From: Mycolicibacterium chlorophenolicum
GTDB lineage: Bacteria; Actinomycetota; Actinomycetes; Mycobacteriales; Mycobacteriaceae
Assembly: GCF_001044235.1 (NCBI RefSeq)
Contig: NZ_JYNL01000064.1
Span: forward strand, 795,502 to 859,501
Direction of reading: 5' to 3'
Length of the DNA: 64,000 nucleotides
In this document: positions 63,398 to 64,000 of the stretch, piece after piece
How positions within the stretch are numbered: the stretch's first letter is position 1
How the letters are laid out: every line of letters begins with the position of its first letter
Made by a program: the position numbers and the translations under genes
Notes under the pieces: generated by a model
What the model saw: the letters and a program-made list of their open reading frames with translations, nothing else
What the model was told of the DNA's origin: nothing
Databases searched by the model: none

Positions 63398-63892
63398 CTA
63401 GGAATTCAGTTGCCAGACAGCGAAATTGAGGCACAGCGCGAACGTCGACCACGCCAGGTAGGGCACCAGCAGCCAGCCCGCGACCGCGCTGCGGCGGAAG
63501 AACAGCACCACGGTGCCGACGAGGATCAGGCACAGCACGCTCAACTCGGCGAAGGCGATGCCGCGCCAGCCCAGGCCGAAGAACAGCGGCGTCCAGGCGG
63601 CGTTGAGCACCAGCTGGGTGCCGTAGGCGATCAGTGCGGGCCGCGTCTGTGACCACGGGCCGCTGCGCCACACCAGCCAGGCCGCCACCGCCATCATCGT
63701 GTAGAGCACCGTCCACACCGGACCGAACACCCACGACGGCGGCGCCCACGACGGCTGCTGCAGGCGTGCGTAGTCCTGCGCCGAGGTGGCCGACGCGAGA
63801 CCGCCAAGAGCCGAGGCGATGACCACCGCGCCGAGCGAGATCGCGAGAGCGATAACGTTTTTCGAGCGCGTGGGTTGATGACTGTCAACCAT
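63398..63892 (-). CDS. TspO/MBR-family membrane protein
   Basis: This 164-residue protein has five hydrophobic helices, as in the TspO/peripheral benzodiazepine receptor family. The signature WAPPSWVFGPVWTVLY near residue 48 and the NAAWTPLFFGLGW segment near residue 97 are conserved. Family members bind tetrapyrroles or other hydrophobic ligands, and bacterial ones are often stress-linked. The exact role is unknown. The first 13 residues are polar. The 108 bases between its start and the window end hold no gene that I can see. Confidence 0.9.
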   Translation of the reverse strand: MVDSHQPTRSKNVIALAISLGAVVIASALGGLASATSAQDYARLQQPSWAPPSWVFGPVWTVLYTMMAVAAWLVWRSGPWSQTRPALIAYGTQLVLNAAWTPLFFGLGWRGIAFAELSVLCLILVGTVVLFFRRSAVAGWLLVPYLAWSTFALCLNFAVWQLNS

Positions 63893-64000
63893 GCCGGATT
63901 AGCCTACCGGTGCGACGGCCGCGGCCGGTCACCGCGGTCGCGACGTCCCGATTCCGTTCGAATTGCCGCACCCGGCGTCAGTCCGCCGATTCGGCGGGCG

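Noticed and set aside
1-64000. CRISPR arrays, tRNA or rRNA genes, insertion sequences, prophage or integration sites
   Set aside because: I saw no regularly spaced direct repeats, cloverleaf-like tRNA sequences, transposase or integrase genes, or duplicated target sites.

Overview
The window is GC-rich, densely coded actinobacterial DNA. MmpL3, AftD, PckA, FabG4, HtdX, FadA2, FadE5 and many acyl-CoA enzymes identify a mycobacterium. Gene order follows the M. tuberculosis H37Rv interval Rv0204c to Rv0244c almost throughout. Several inserted genes (CoA transferase/amidohydrolase pair, MpaB cassette, XRE and AraC regulators) and a block resembling Rv1426c-Rv1428c suggest an environmental, Mycolicibacterium-like species. 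Species assignment is inference.

Layout. 1-11 kb: DUF3054, M23 lipoprotein and YbhN-like membrane genes; a divergent AI-2E permease; the trmB-NYN-mmpL3 operon; a pair of degenerate GTPases. 11-20 kb: pckA, fadD4-enoyl-CoA hydratase, an SDR/XRE divergon, GntR with fadE3, and a double-hotdog protein (Rv0216 type). 20-32 kb: CoA transferase and amidohydrolase, lipW with a tandem-domain acyl-CoA dehydrogenase, lipC with a WS/DGAT, then a lipO-fadD12-acyltransferase operon. 32-39 kb: an SDR, an AraC-type regulator with a RibD_C protein, a FadE5 paralogue, a SnoaL-like protein, aldehyde dehydrogenase and methyltransferase. 39-52 kb: envelope genes (GT4 glycosyltransferase, MpaB cassette, Rv0226c and Rv0227c homologues, acyltransferase-3, acyl-CoA ligase, aftD and a DUF2613 protein). 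52-64 kb: universal stress protein, lpqI, a TetR regulator, htdX-fabG4 divergent from fadA2, an LLM oxidoreductase, an F6-like sRNA, fadE5, a dehydrogenase, an SDR and a TspO protein.

How the genes fit together. Two themes dominate: export and assembly of the mycolyl-arabinogalactan envelope (mmpL3, aftD, lpqI, glycosyl- and acyltransferases), and fatty-acid or sterol catabolism feeding gluconeogenesis (fadD, fadE, fadA2, fabG4, htdX, lipases, pckA). Intergenic DNA holds candidate operators that divide the lipid genes into groups: KstR-like sites before the acyltransferase-fadD12-lipO operon and the aldehyde dehydrogenase; a TTAC-N6-GTAA palindrome before fadA2/fabG4 and before fadE5; and a TTGACA-N2-TGTCAA element before fadD4 and between the tandem fadE and lipC. 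Many starts lie 6 to 8 bases after a TANNNT box, as expected for leaderless mRNAs. Three copies of a short palindromic repeat lie at gene 3' ends, and a different 22-bp-arm palindrome lies inside a coding region. I saw no tRNA, rRNA, CRISPR array, insertion sequence or prophage, and no gene-free stretch longer than 300 bases.
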